From Teredinibacter turnerae (GTDB lineage Bacteria > Pseudomonadota > Gammaproteobacteria > Pseudomonadales > Cellvibrionaceae), in contig NZ_CP149817.1 in NCBI RefSeq assembly GCF_037935975.1, positions 1,612,001 through 1,676,000 of the forward strand: a stretch of DNA of 64,000 nucleotides, read 5' to 3'. The notes under the pieces are model-generated. The model searched no databases. It was not told the DNA's origin and saw nothing but the letters and a program-made list of their open reading frames with translations. Shown piece by piece: positions 1 through 8,728 of the stretch. Every line of letters begins with the position of its first letter. The stretch's first letter is position 1. The position numbers were made by a program, and so were the translations under genes.

Positions 1-120
1 AGAGCGTTGTATCCTTAACGGTTCTCCGCTACTATTTGCGCCCGCTTCGCCCCAGGGCGCGAAAAATTGCCTTGGGATTTTGAGGAATTGTTTTAAAACC
101 AACCAGTTAGGGAAGTCATC

Positions 121-861
121 ATGCGTCGTCCGATCGTAATTGGTAATTGGAAAATGAATGGCGACTATGCCGCCAATCGTGAGTTGCTCACTGGGCTTGT
201 TGAACAGTGGACAGGCGTACACCAGGCAGAAGTTGCTGTGTGCCCACCGTTTGTGTACCTGGCTCAGGCCGCTGAACTGTTGGAAAATACCAACATTGGT
301 TTTGGTTCTCAGGACATCAGCAAGCAGGCGTCCGGTGCTTACACTGGTGAAGTTTCCGGTCCTATGTTGTCCGACGTAGGTTGTCGCTACGCGTTGGTAG
401 GTCACTCCGAGCGTCGCGAATACCACGCTGAGACCTCTCAATTGGTAGCGGAAAAATTCCAGACTGCACTGGATAATGGTCTGATTCCCGTGCTGTGTGT
501 TGGCGAGTCTTTAGAAGATCGCGAAGCTGGTAAAACATTTGATGTGGTCGGTGCCCAGCTGTTAGCTGTTATCGAACACTGTGGTTTGGCCGGGGTTGCC
601 AAAGGCATTATTGCTTATGAGCCTATTTGGGCTATCGGCACAGGCAAAACAGCCACGCCGGAAATGGCGCAGGACGTTCATAGCTACATTCGTGAAGTTA
701 TGGGGCCAGAAGGCGATTCAGTGCGAATCTTGTACGGCGGTAGTGTGAAGCCTGATTCTGCTGAAGGTCTGTTTGGTCAAAAAGATATCGACGGTGCTTT
801 GGTAGGCGGTGCCTCCTTGAAAGCCGATGACTTTGTCGCTATTTGTCGAGCGGCAGAGTAA
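121..861 (+). CDS. tpiA: Triosephosphate isomerase
   Basis: This cytoplasmic glycolytic enzyme interconverts dihydroxyacetone phosphate and glyceraldehyde 3-phosphate. The 246-residue product has the family's normal length. Visible are the substrate lysine K11 in GNWKMN, the electrophilic histidine H95 in VGHSERR, the catalytic glutamate E167 in AYEPIWAIGTGK, and the phosphate-binding GGS motif near residue 207. The ATG start has an AGGGA ribosome site about 7 bases upstream. secG follows after 44 bases on the same strand, an arrangement common in gammaproteobacteria. Confidence 0.98.
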   Translation: MRRPIVIGNWKMNGDYAANRELLTGLVEQWTGVHQAEVAVCPPFVYLAQAAELLENTNIGFGSQDISKQASGAYTGEVSGPMLSDVGCRYALVGHSERREYHAETSQLVAEKFQTALDNGLIPVLCVGESLEDREAGKTFDVVGAQLLAVIEHCGLAGVAKGIIAYEPIWAIGTGKTATPEMAQDVHSYIREVMGPEGDSVRILYGGSVKPDSAEGLFGQKDIDGALVGGASLKADDFVAICRAAE

Positions 862-905
862 GAAACGCCGGGATACCCCGACGAGTGAAAATTAGAGAGT
901 AACAG

Positions 906-1352
906 ATGGAAAACATCCTATTATTAGTGCACCTATTGACGGCTCTCGCCATCATTGGTTTGATCTTGATGCAGCAAGGCAAGGGTGCAGAGATGGGTGC
1001 CTCGTTTGGTGCCGGAGCGTCGCAGACGTTATTCGGCTCCGGGGGATCTGGTAACTTTTTCTCCCGCTTAACTGCAATTGCAGCGACTGTTTTCTTTGTG
1101 ACCAGTTTCAGCCTTGCTGTGGTCGCGAAGCATCAGTCGAATGTGGGTGACGATGATCTGGCTTTGCCTGAACTCGAGCAGTTGGAAGACGCGTCTGTCA
1201 CAACAAATAGTGACGATTCTGACGTTCCAGCACTTGAAGTCGAAGGCGCAAATGTGGATACTGCCGCCGCTGATGAAGTGCCTGTGTTAGACGCAGAAGA
1301 AACAACATCAAGCGACGCTGAGGACGAAGTTCCAGCAGCTCCGACCGAGTAA
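906..1352 (+). CDS. secG: Preprotein translocase subunit SecG
   Basis: SecG is the small inner-membrane subunit of the SecYEG protein-conducting channel. The first 75 residues hold two hydrophobic segments (about 2-20 and 50-73) around a Gly/Ser-rich loop with the LMQQGKGAEMG-type motif typical of SecG. At 148 residues it is longer than E. coli SecG (110). The extra length is an acidic Ala/Asp/Glu/Pro tail from about residue 80 to the end. AGAGAG lies just before the ATG. It sits between tpiA and tRNA-Leu, the common gammaproteobacterial order. Confidence 0.96.
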   Translation: MENILLLVHLLTALAIIGLILMQQGKGAEMGASFGAGASQTLFGSGGSGNFFSRLTAIAATVFFVTSFSLAVVAKHQSNVGDDDLALPELEQLEDASVTTNSDDSDVPALEVEGANVDTAAADEVPVLDAEETTSSDAEDEVPAAPTE

Positions 1353-1360
1353 AAGTTTTA

Positions 1361-1445
1361 GCCCAAGTGGTGGAATTGGTAGACACGCTATCTTGAGGGG
1401 GTAGTGGCGCAAGCCGTTCCGGTTCAAGTCCGGACTTGGGCACCA
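1361..1445 (+). tRNA. leuU: tRNA-Leu, anticodon GAG
   Basis: The sequence folds as a class II tRNA with a 7-bp acceptor stem (GCCCAAG with CTTGGGC), a long variable arm, the GGTTCAAGTCC T arm and an encoded CCA end. The anticodon loop TTGAGGG gives anticodon GAG at 1395-1397. It starts 8 bases after the secG stop, so it is probably co-transcribed with secG, as leuU is in E. coli. Confidence 0.97.
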
Positions 1446-1447
1446 TC

Positions 1448-1480
1448 TAAAAAAGGCCAGCAAATGCTGGCCTTTTTTAT
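1448..1480 (+). terminator. Rho-independent terminator after leuU
   Basis: A perfect GC-rich hairpin (GGCCAGC / GCTGGCC, 1455-1472) is followed by six T residues. It directly follows the tRNA and would end the tpiA-secG-leuU transcript. A run of A residues on the left side could let it work on the other strand too. Confidence 0.9.
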
Positions 1481-1482
1481 TT

Positions 1483-1646
1483 CTATTAACTTGGCAAAGA
1501 AAATTGCGAAGTTAATAGGCGGTGTAGTGATGCACCGCCATTGCCCGAAGGGCAAGGTAAGCCTTTGAAGTATTAGAAAATTCACACATCTACGCCAGTA
1601 CTTCAAGGGCGCGCGATTAAATGGATAGGATCATCTATTTAATCGC
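1483..1646. repeat. Tandem series of five imperfect palindromes in non-coding DNA
   Basis: The 320-base stretch between leuU and the serine hydrolase contains five successive inverted repeats: 1483-1492 with 1509-1518 (perfect 10 bp), 1518-1524 with 1533-1539 (7 bp), 1541-1546 with 1550-1555 (6 bp, GAA loop), 1562-1572 with 1599-1609 (10 of 11) and 1613-1626 with 1633-1646 (13 of 14). I see no convincing gene. A weak rightward ORF beginning at 1621 runs antisense into the hydrolase gene and was discarded. Its role is unknown; it could be a structured RNA or a palindromic repeat remnant. Confidence 0.6.
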
Positions 1647-1765
1647 AGGGTTAATAGTTTGGCTTTTGTACGATTTCCAGCCTTTTGCAAGCCTACACCT
1701 TAGGCATCCGCCTTACATTCCACCATCGGGAATCACTGCCTGCCGCTCTGGAATCGAGGCATGGA

Positions 1766-3247
1766 TCATTGCGGCGTACCAAGCCGGTGAATTAATGCTC
1801 GGGTTACTTGGCGCAGCGGCGCTATGCCTGCGCTCTGGTTCGAGAGCAATACAACGATATACCCGTTCTTGGTGAAGATATCCAAATTTGCGCTTATACC
1901 GTCAAATCTGCCGCTGTGACCGACAATAGTGGTTTCGGTGGTATCCTCAACTTCGAAGCCAAAACCATAGCCGTGTGCGCCTAGATTGTCGTGAACTTTG
2001 AATAGCTCTTCTGTGTTGGCTTCGCTCAACAACTGGTTCGCTAGCAACGCCTGAGCGAACTGATGTAAATCGTCAACGGTGGCGTATCCCCCGCCAGCCG
2101 GACCGCCTTTTACCCCAACACGGTAGGTATTTTCCTTCCACTGGGTCTTGTCCATTGGGTTGGGAAAATAGCCGGTCGCTAAATTCGGGATTGGGTCATC
2201 GAGTTCGAAGCTGGCGGAATTTACCATCTGTGCTGGTGCGTAAACATGTTGTTGCACATAGTCGAAGTAGTTCTGTCCGCTAATTTTTTCGACCAGCACA
2301 CCTGCCAACAGCATGCCCGTGTTGCTGTAGTGAAACTTGGTTCCTGGATTAAACTTGAGGGTTTCACTGCGTACCAGCGGTTTGTAGTCCTCAATAGATC
2401 TGTAGTGATCTTTAGGGGAGTTTTCGTACGCCTCGTTAAAGTAGCTTCCCAGGCCGGAGGTGTGACTGAGCAAGTGCTTTACTTTGATATTTTGTGCGAT
2501 TTCGGGCGCTAGCCAGCTGCTATCGATAAACTTTTCGATGGTGTCGTCCAGGCTAATTTTCCCCTGTTCGATCAGTTGCATTAGTGCCACCGCGGTGAAC
2601 ATTTTATTCATCGAGCCAAGATTGTACTTCGTGGTCCTGGTATTTTTGATTTTGTAACGTTTGTTTGAGAAGCCCACCGAATCGACGAACAGGGCTTTAC
2701 TGCCGTTGGCGATTAGGATTGTGCCGGAGAATAACCCCTTGTCCTCAAGCCGTTTGGTGAGCGATCTTATTTCCCGTTTTAACTGGCGATTTGTATTGAT
2801 CTTTGTGCGGATTGGGACACTTTTAAAATCCGCATTTCTGACGCGTACGCCCGTGATCTGCGTGGGATGCTTATTGGCGAAGTACAAGGTTATTTCAATC
2901 CACAACTCAGTTTTGTCGGAGTGAACAACCGCAGATGCGTGAAAAACATTGTCGCTGAATTCAGGCTGGGAAAACGATGGCCGCTCCAGTTTGCCTTGTT
3001 CTGCAAATAATCGACTTAGCGTGGCGTAATGCATCTCAACGGGGTAAACCTCCAGAAATCCCGGGAGGTAGTGAGCGCGAATATAATCTTTTTGTGCCGC
3101 TGGATTGTTGGAGTTTACGGCATCGATAAAGCGGCTCAAACTCTCCTGTGAAGAGCGCTCGGCGTCGTTTTGAGCGAAGCACCCCAAAGAAAACGAGATA
3201 AAAAATACGCTGAGCGTTGTGGCGATAGTTTTTGCATTTCCGTACAT
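1766..3247 (-). CDS. Exported serine hydrolase, beta-lactamase/class C family
   Basis: This is a 493-residue exported serine hydrolase of the PF00144 beta-lactamase/penicillin-binding/esterase fold. An N-terminal hydrophobic segment (about 7-25) ends at C23, so it is either secreted or a lipoprotein. Residues 30-150 form an extra N-terminal region I do not recognise. The catalytic domain has S212-M-N-K215 (SxxK nucleophile motif), Y307-S-N309 and a late HSGRFDG motif. The start has AGGAG about 10 bases upstream. It lies downstream of the GH16 gene on the same strand, separated by a palindrome. The substrate cannot be inferred; family members include D-aminopeptidases, esterases and beta-lactamases. 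Confidence 0.85.
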   Translation of the reverse strand: MYGNAKTIATTLSVFFISFSLGCFAQNDAERSSQESLSRFIDAVNSNNPAAQKDYIRAHYLPGFLEVYPVEMHYATLSRLFAEQGKLERPSFSQPEFSDNVFHASAVVHSDKTELWIEITLYFANKHPTQITGVRVRNADFKSVPIRTKINTNRQLKREIRSLTKRLEDKGLFSGTILIANGSKALFVDSVGFSNKRYKIKNTRTTKYNLGSMNKMFTAVALMQLIEQGKISLDDTIEKFIDSSWLAPEIAQNIKVKHLLSHTSGLGSYFNEAYENSPKDHYRSIEDYKPLVRSETLKFNPGTKFHYSNTGMLLAGVLVEKISGQNYFDYVQQHVYAPAQMVNSASFELDDPIPNLATGYFPNPMDKTQWKENTYRVGVKGGPAGGGYATVDDLHQFAQALLANQLLSEANTEELFKVHDNLGAHGYGFGFEVEDTTETTIVGHSGRFDGISANLDIFTKNGYIVVLLSNQSAGIAPLRQVTRALIHRLGTPQ

Positions 3248-3440
3248 GCGGTGGCTGACTCCTGTCTTGGGTTTTGGCTACAACTATTTTGTTGTGTTGC
3301 AGAAACTCGAAACGGTCCCAGAGCAGAACGTTGTCCAGTGCCTGCTGGGGAAGGCTCAGTGCTCATCTAACTGGGACAATTACTGTTAGGTGGGCGAGCT
3401 GTGAAAAAACACGCCACCATTTGCTACGGGGCAGTGCAAG

Positions 3441-3475
3441 CCCATGAAATACACGAAATTCGTGCATTCCATGGG
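3441..3475. repeat. Large palindrome between GH16 and serine hydrolase genes
   Basis: Arms 3441-3455 and 3461-3475 match at 13 of 15 positions, with an AAATT loop; the remaining pairs can form as G-U in RNA. It lies 39 bases past the GH16 stop codon and could act as a transcript-end hairpin for that leftward gene, although no T run follows. Confidence 0.5.
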
Positions 3476-3513
3476 TGTAGAATCAAATAACCAGCTATGT
3501 AATCGACCGGTTA

Positions 3514-4863
3514 TTAGTTACAGCTTCTCAGAAATTGCCATGACGCATCGCTGCCGGGGATTGAATTGGTATACCAATTGGCCTGATATAGATTTCCACT
3601 ATACACCATTTGGTCGCCAGCGTTGGCGTGGTTGTAGGCTCCGCCTGCCCAGTCTTTCGCGGTCCAGTCTGGGTACTGATTGAATACCTCGCAGCTGCTC
3701 CCGCCGGACGACGATGAACTGGATGAGCTGCTGGATGAGGAGCTACTGGACGAGGAGCTTGTTGAGCTAGAACTGGTTGAACCATTTGAGCTGCTGGAGC
3801 TGGACGAAGATGAACAGCCCTGAGGGCCGCCATTGCCAGACTGATTGCCGCAAGTCGTTATGCCGATACAGCTAGCGCTGTTTTCCCACCCCCAGCCAAC
3901 AGTCTGGTTTACGCACATAGGGTAGGTGGAACCATACCAGTTACAGACGCAGGTGGTGCCGCCAGATGAGCTACTTGATGACGAGGAGCTAGAGGAGCTT
4001 GAGCTGCTTGAAGAGGAGTTGCTTGAACTAGAGCTACTCGAACTAGAGTTACTTGAACTAGAGCTACTGGAGCTGCTACTAGCCGGTGTATCTATCGGCG
4101 GCGTGCCAGTGTAGCCCTCGTTACCTTCTGTGCTCAGGGTAAGTACCAGATATCCATCGCGGGTGGTGACATTTAATGGGGTAAAATCTGCGCGATTCTC
4201 CGCGAATGTCCAGTCAGCGGTTTGCCAGCGCGCGGTGTTAAAAGAATCGAAGTCGTCCCGCCAGGTGAAATCAAAGCCGTCACCGTTCCAGCTGTAGTAC
4301 TCGATCCAGTTAACAAACATATGCAGCGGCAGAATGCTATCGTCGAACGCGCCAACCCAGCTTTCGCTCGTGGGTGGCCAGAAATTGAATCGGGCTTGCG
4401 CGGCGTTGGTGAGGTCATCAGCTTGATCGCCAACAGTCTGTCGAACCAGTTGGTCGTCTACAAGCCATCGAACCTGACCTGGGGTCCACTCGATGGTGAA
4501 TGTGTGGTAGCTGTCTGCAAATGATTCTGGCGCTGTGTGCACCTGCTCGGACGTGATTCTATCGCCCAGCCCAGTAATGATATTGCTCTGCCAGGACGTA
4601 GCGTTGTTTTTGCCAAATATTTCTATATCTACTTCCTCCCAAAACACATCGCTCAATTCCGAGCCGTCTTTCCATAAGAAGAAGTTGGAGATTACGCCGC
4701 TGCCTTTAGCTGCCTGTACACGAAAAACGTATTTACCGTAGAGTTCAGCATCCTCGGTAAATATTTCGGCGCTTTTATAGGGTTTAGCAATAGATACTTG
4801 CGCAAGTGTGCCTAGTACCGCCAGGCAAAACGCAAGCAGTATGGGGTGTATGATATTCTTCAC
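3514..4863 (-). CDS. Secreted GH16 beta-glucanase with CBM10 and CBM5/12-like modules
   Basis: This is a modular extracellular polysaccharidase of 449 residues. A signal peptide covers about residues 1-26. A GH16 catalytic domain (about 27-255) carries the retaining-enzyme signature E77-V-D79-I-E81. A poly-serine linker follows, then a Cys/Trp-rich module of CBM10 type (about 295-340, VCNWYG and GWGWEN motifs), a second poly-serine linker, and a C-terminal CBM5/12-type module (about 390-449, with W, Y and AWDA-like residues). The likely start is GTG at 4863, with GGAG six bases upstream. GH16 enzymes cut beta-1,3, beta-1,3-1,4 or related glucans; the exact substrate is uncertain. Poly-serine linkers are typical of Cellvibrionaceae enzymes. 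Confidence 0.9.
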   Translation of the reverse strand: MKNIIHPILLAFCLAVLGTLAQVSIAKPYKSAEIFTEDAELYGKYVFRVQAAKGSGVISNFFLWKDGSELSDVFWEEVDIEIFGKNNATSWQSNIITGLGDRITSEQVHTAPESFADSYHTFTIEWTPGQVRWLVDDQLVRQTVGDQADDLTNAAQARFNFWPPTSESWVGAFDDSILPLHMFVNWIEYYSWNGDGFDFTWRDDFDSFNTARWQTADWTFAENRADFTPLNVTTRDGYLVLTLSTEGNEGYTGTPPIDTPASSSSSSSSSSNSSSSSSSSSNSSSSSSSSSSSSSSSSSSGGTTCVCNWYGSTYPMCVNQTVGWGWENSASCIGITTCGNQSGNGGPQGCSSSSSSSSSNGSTSSSSTSSSSSSSSSSSSSSSSSSGGSSCEVFNQYPDWTAKDWAGGAYNHANAGDQMVYSGNLYQANWYTNSIPGSDASWQFLRSCN

Positions 4864-5070
4864 AATTGTCTCCAAAATCAGCCGTTGAAGCTGGTTTGAT
4901 TTTTATGGTTAATAACAAGATTTGGGGCGTCTGCTCCCGTATTGTTATTTTTATTGGTTTTTCGCGAGGATAAAGCCGCAATTCCTGTTTTGAGCAGATT
5001 GATAAGTTCAAATAAAAGCAAGTAGTCTCGTGCTCGGAAAATTTCAATTGGCACTAAAAAATAACTCGTC

Positions 5071-6243
5071 CTACTTTGCTGAAGAAATATTAAAGGTACA
5101 TCCCCTGTCCGTTTTCTCATTACTTTTACGGTAGTCGCTGGGAGTAACCTGAACTAATTTCTTAAATAGCCTGTTGAAGGTTGCTGTGCTGTTGAATCCG
5201 GAGGCCGCACCAATTTCACTAATGCTCTGGTGCTTATGGGCGTCGTCACGCAGTTTTATTTTTGCAGCTTCTACGCGATAGGTATTAATAAATTCATGAA
5301 AGTTTTTCTCAAATTCCTGATTGATCACCGCAGAAATATCCCGGGTACTGAGATTGGTGTATTCGGCAAAACGCTCAAGGTTTAGCTGCGGGTTTAGATA
5401 GATTCGGTCTATGAGTACCGCTTTTTCAATGGCGGCTTTTTGAGTCGATTTGCTCGGGTCCTGATTTTTGATATTTGTGGCTTTAGTCGCATTAGCGCCG
5501 CTACTCAGATCCCTATCAAGTAAAAATATCAGCGCCAGAAAAAAGGTGAGGTAGTTACCAACTATCCCCATTAGGTCGGGAAAATCACTCGGAAAGTGGC
5601 GTCCAATAAAATGCGTGACTGCGCCCCAACTCCACAGAAACAGGAAGCCCGCGCATAACCGAATATAACGTTGTTGCTTTGCCGCACTACAGCCGGCCTT
5701 TTCGCAAAGGGTGTTTGTATTGTTTGACAGCCAGATAACAGCGGCAAGCGCATAGATCACTGGCAGCAGTTTGGTGAGGGATACAAATGTGAAGTAGTAA
5801 GTATTTACTTGTTGGTAAAGGTGTAGCTCAAGGAACAGAAAGCGCTGGGTGTCGCTATCAAACCGGAAGCATACGACATACAAATAGACGATTGATATGG
5901 CAAACGGGAGAAGGTGAGCAAAGTGTCGCCAGAGAAATCTACCCGCGTTGCTGGAGCTTTGGGTAAGGCTAAATAAAAGCGCTGGCCCGGTGAGCAGTGA
6001 GGTGGTGCCTAGCACACAGAACAAATAGGGTGCAGCATCGAAAGCCGGGCGGCGCAAAGCGTCTGACCAAAATAGTAGCGTGTATCCGGAGGCGAGAACA
6101 TTTAATGTCCAAAAGCCGAGCCATAATCGACGTGCTGGCTTGTTGTCGCTATTGTGTACTAACTGCCGGATCGCGATCAAACAGAACGCGCTTATACTAA
6201 GTATCAGAATCAAGTCATGGATATTAAACAGTAGCGATTTCAT
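5071..6243 (-). CDS. Membrane-anchored AraC-family transcriptional regulator
   Basis: The 390-residue protein has about seven hydrophobic segments in its first 240 residues, followed by a cytoplasmic linker and a C-terminal AraC-type double helix-turn-helix (about 285-380, with SISEIGAASGF and FNRLFKKLVQVTPSDYRKS signatures). The likely start is ATG at 6243, with AGGTG 5 bases before it. AraC proteins with a multi-pass N-terminal domain are common beside polysaccharide-utilisation genes and may sense a signal in the membrane. It lies upstream of the GH16 gene on the same strand, so regulation of the neighbouring glycosidases is a reasonable inference. Confidence 0.87.
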   Translation of the reverse strand: MKSLLFNIHDLILILSISAFCLIAIRQLVHNSDNKPARRLWLGFWTLNVLASGYTLLFWSDALRRPAFDAAPYLFCVLGTTSLLTGPALLFSLTQSSSNAGRFLWRHFAHLLPFAISIVYLYVVCFRFDSDTQRFLFLELHLYQQVNTYYFTFVSLTKLLPVIYALAAVIWLSNNTNTLCEKAGCSAAKQQRYIRLCAGFLFLWSWGAVTHFIGRHFPSDFPDLMGIVGNYLTFFLALIFLLDRDLSSGANATKATNIKNQDPSKSTQKAAIEKAVLIDRIYLNPQLNLERFAEYTNLSTRDISAVINQEFEKNFHEFINTYRVEAAKIKLRDDAHKHQSISEIGAASGFNSTATFNRLFKKLVQVTPSDYRKSNEKTDRGCTFNISSAK

Positions 6244-6537
6244 TTGCACACCTGTTTATTGCAAAAACGGACACGATTTTCGCTATTAATATCGATACTA
6301 TTGAGAAAGATAAAGTGTCCGTCGTTGGTCGGGTTGTGGTGGTTGAGCTTGCGAAGAAGCCATTAACAATTTGCCGGATCGGGTTAAGACTTCGTGTACA
6401 TGGTTAGCTTTTATTGTTTTGTCCACGCACATTATTATTATAACGATAGCGGTATTCCCGGGTGCTTGGCGTAGTTCACACGGTGCGGCTACTACCCCGC
6501 CAGAATTCACCCTTCTATTGTATTTGTTCTGCGTGGC

Positions 6538-8643
6538 TCACCGGGGGCCTCTTGTGCCATCAGAGTGAAGCCAGAGCACATTAGTCACTATCCGAGGGTA
6601 ATAGAGACTACCGATAGGCTCTCCAGAGCGAAATTGGTCGCAACAGGCGTAACGCGTCGCGCCCTTCTGCTGCCAGGCCACGTGTGCAGCGTCCGCAATT
6701 CGTCCTGCATCGCCAAAATCGAACTTCAGAATTTGGCTTGCCACAAATTGGCAAAGTGCAATTTTAGACGCCCAGGAATTGTCTGCAGTGGAAGACAGTT
6801 TCCAACCACCATCCGGATAAAGGCAGAGCCCGTTGCGCAATATGCTGCTGAGGTGTGTTTTCAAGGTATCAATATAGAAGCCGTAAGGTCCGCTGCTGGC
6901 GGTGGCACTTTGCAAACCCATTACGTATGGATACACCAGCGCCTCAATGGCGGGAATGATGGCGCTCTCATTGTTGCCTTCGAGGATTGCAGGAATATAA
7001 CCCAGATCGCTGCGAAACCCGTTACTGATGGTTTGCGCGGAAAGTAATGCCGCCGCAGCGCACTGCTCCGCCAGTGCGGTGTCCCCCAGGCTGGTCAGCA
7101 TGTATTCGAGCGCGAGGTAGCTCGCCCACATTTTACCACCGAGATAGATGTTATTTCTGGCCTGGCCCAAGGAGTGGTCCAGCGAGTCGTAGGTTGTGAT
7201 TTCACCACCACCCTGGGTACGGCTCGAATCGAACCCCATGATGCCGTTGCGGGCTGGTGGATAAGGGTTGTCGCGGTTTTGCAGGGATTGAAGGCAGCCG
7301 TGAATGATCGCTCGATGACGCTCGATAAACGCGGCATCTGCGGTTTGCGCGAAATAAACGCCAGCACAGAGCACCCAATTGGTGAGCTGTTCGCAAGTCA
7401 TATGGGAGAAACACTGCCTGTCCAGACCAGCAACTTCGTAAGCGCTCTGGCCTGCGGGGCTCCAGTGATTCATTACCCCCATATCGTGGGTAAAGGAGAT
7501 CCCGCCGGGAAGTGCGTGATTAGGGTCGGACGCATGAAAAACCGTGTCCTGAAAACTGTAGTTGTACACAAATTGCTCTAACACATTGCGCACTGTCCAA
7601 GGGTTCATACGCATTTCGTGAAACAGCATATCGACGGTGAGATCGAAGGTGTTCATCATTAAATACTCACCTTCGTTCACGACCCACACACTGGCTTGTC
7701 CGTCCCATAACCATTGAGTGGACCCATAGTAGCTGCGGGTTGCGTGAGCAATCATAAATTTGCGGTCGTCACTAAGAGGGCTATCTGCCAGCTCCCGGTT
7801 TCGTGCATCCGCTTCAGTCAGGTACGCCTGGCGATGTTCCATGGCGTAGCTCAGGACGTGAGCGAGCGAAGTAAAATGCCGGGTGTAGTAATAGTGCATT
7901 TCCCGGTTGTAGGTGGCCACGCCATTGACGAAAAAGCCTAGTACCACTGAAAGGGTGCGGGTCTCGCCAGCGGGCACCTCTATTTCCAGGCCTGCTGTTG
8001 GCCCGAGCAAGAACTCCGGCGACTGATGACGGCGGTTGATGGCTGAGACTGCATCGAAATCGATAAAGCATCGAGCGCCAGGTGTTTGGGACGCGAAACC
8101 GATGGTATCCCGGCTGGTGGCGCCAATCAGATTGCCCCCGGTTCGCGGGCCGAGGCTGCTCCACCGGTGATCAATCGTCAGGCCAAAAATGCCAGTGAGA
8201 GTACTGGCTGTAGTATTGTTAAATATCACGTCCAGATGGATACAGGGGCAGCAGGCAAAGGCCAGTTGCGCGGGTGTTGCGGTGGCCGGGTCCGGTATTG
8301 AAAAGAAGGGGCTGTGTATCTGCAGAGTGGTCGCTCCGCCGGTTATGCGATCGGTACACCAGAGGTAATCTCTGGTGATGTTCCGCTCAATAGCTACCCG
8401 ACCGCCGCCGCCTTCTTTGCCTTCAACATAGCGCTCGGCCTCGGAGTGATTGCAGTCGCTAAAAAGCGGCAACAGGTGAGCCACTTTGTTGGCGTCGACA
8501 ACACCGACCGTAATTTCTCCTGGATAGGGGCCGCTTAGTTCGATTCCCATGCCGCCCGTTGTGCCGTGCGCGCCGCAAGTAAAGCTTGCCATCGCACCCA
8601 TCGGGGAGTGGTGGGCATGGAAGGAGGGGGACTTTGGTCGCAT
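6538..8643 (-). CDS. Glycoside hydrolase family 52 beta-xylosidase
   Basis: The 701-residue protein matches the family typified by Geobacillus stearothermophilus XynB2 (705 residues): it starts with the FHAHHSPMGAMASFT-type GH52 signature and contains NEGEY and NTFDLTVD around the expected nucleophile (E324) and a YDSLDHSLGQARNN segment holding the acid/base aspartate (D486 or D489). It would release xylose from the non-reducing ends of xylo-oligosaccharides. No signal peptide is visible, so it probably acts in the cytoplasm. The start at 8643 has an excellent GGAGG five bases upstream. It lies 85 bases downstream of the prenyltransferase gene on the same strand, so read-through from the mevalonate operon is possible. 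GH52 is a small family best known from Bacillales. Confidence 0.88.
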   Translation of the reverse strand: MRPKSPSFHAHHSPMGAMASFTCGAHGTTGGMGIELSGPYPGEITVGVVDANKVAHLLPLFSDCNHSEAERYVEGKEGGGGRVAIERNITRDYLWCTDRITGGATTLQIHSPFFSIPDPATATPAQLAFACCPCIHLDVIFNNTTASTLTGIFGLTIDHRWSSLGPRTGGNLIGATSRDTIGFASQTPGARCFIDFDAVSAINRRHQSPEFLLGPTAGLEIEVPAGETRTLSVVLGFFVNGVATYNREMHYYYTRHFTSLAHVLSYAMEHRQAYLTEADARNRELADSPLSDDRKFMIAHATRSYYGSTQWLWDGQASVWVVNEGEYLMMNTFDLTVDMLFHEMRMNPWTVRNVLEQFVYNYSFQDTVFHASDPNHALPGGISFTHDMGVMNHWSPAGQSAYEVAGLDRQCFSHMTCEQLTNWVLCAGVYFAQTADAAFIERHRAIIHGCLQSLQNRDNPYPPARNGIMGFDSSRTQGGGEITTYDSLDHSLGQARNNIYLGGKMWASYLALEYMLTSLGDTALAEQCAAAALLSAQTISNGFRSDLGYIPAILEGNNESAIIPAIEALVYPYVMGLQSATASSGPYGFYIDTLKTHLSSILRNGLCLYPDGGWKLSSTADNSWASKIALCQFVASQILKFDFGDAGRIADAAHVAWQQKGATRYACCDQFRSGEPIGSLYYPRIVTNVLWLHSDGTRGPR

Positions 8644-8728
8644 AGGAGCCTCCACACAATTATTATTGTTTTGGCAACAATGCGCTTTTACAGGGCGGAA
8701 CGCAAGAAGTTCAGTTGAGGCCCAATTT

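Noticed and set aside
1361-1445. tRNA-Leu as the attachment site of an integrative element
   Set aside because: No duplicated tRNA 3' end was found near the right side of the accessory region and no integrase gene is present.
1621-1875. 84-codon rightward ORF after the palindromes
   Set aside because: Its 3' half is antisense to the serine hydrolase gene, its 5' part lies in palindromic DNA, and the peptide has no family-like features.
3720-4090. Dense short repeats that might look like a CRISPR or microsatellite array
   Set aside because: They encode the poly-serine linkers of the GH16 protein; there are no regular spacers or cas genes.
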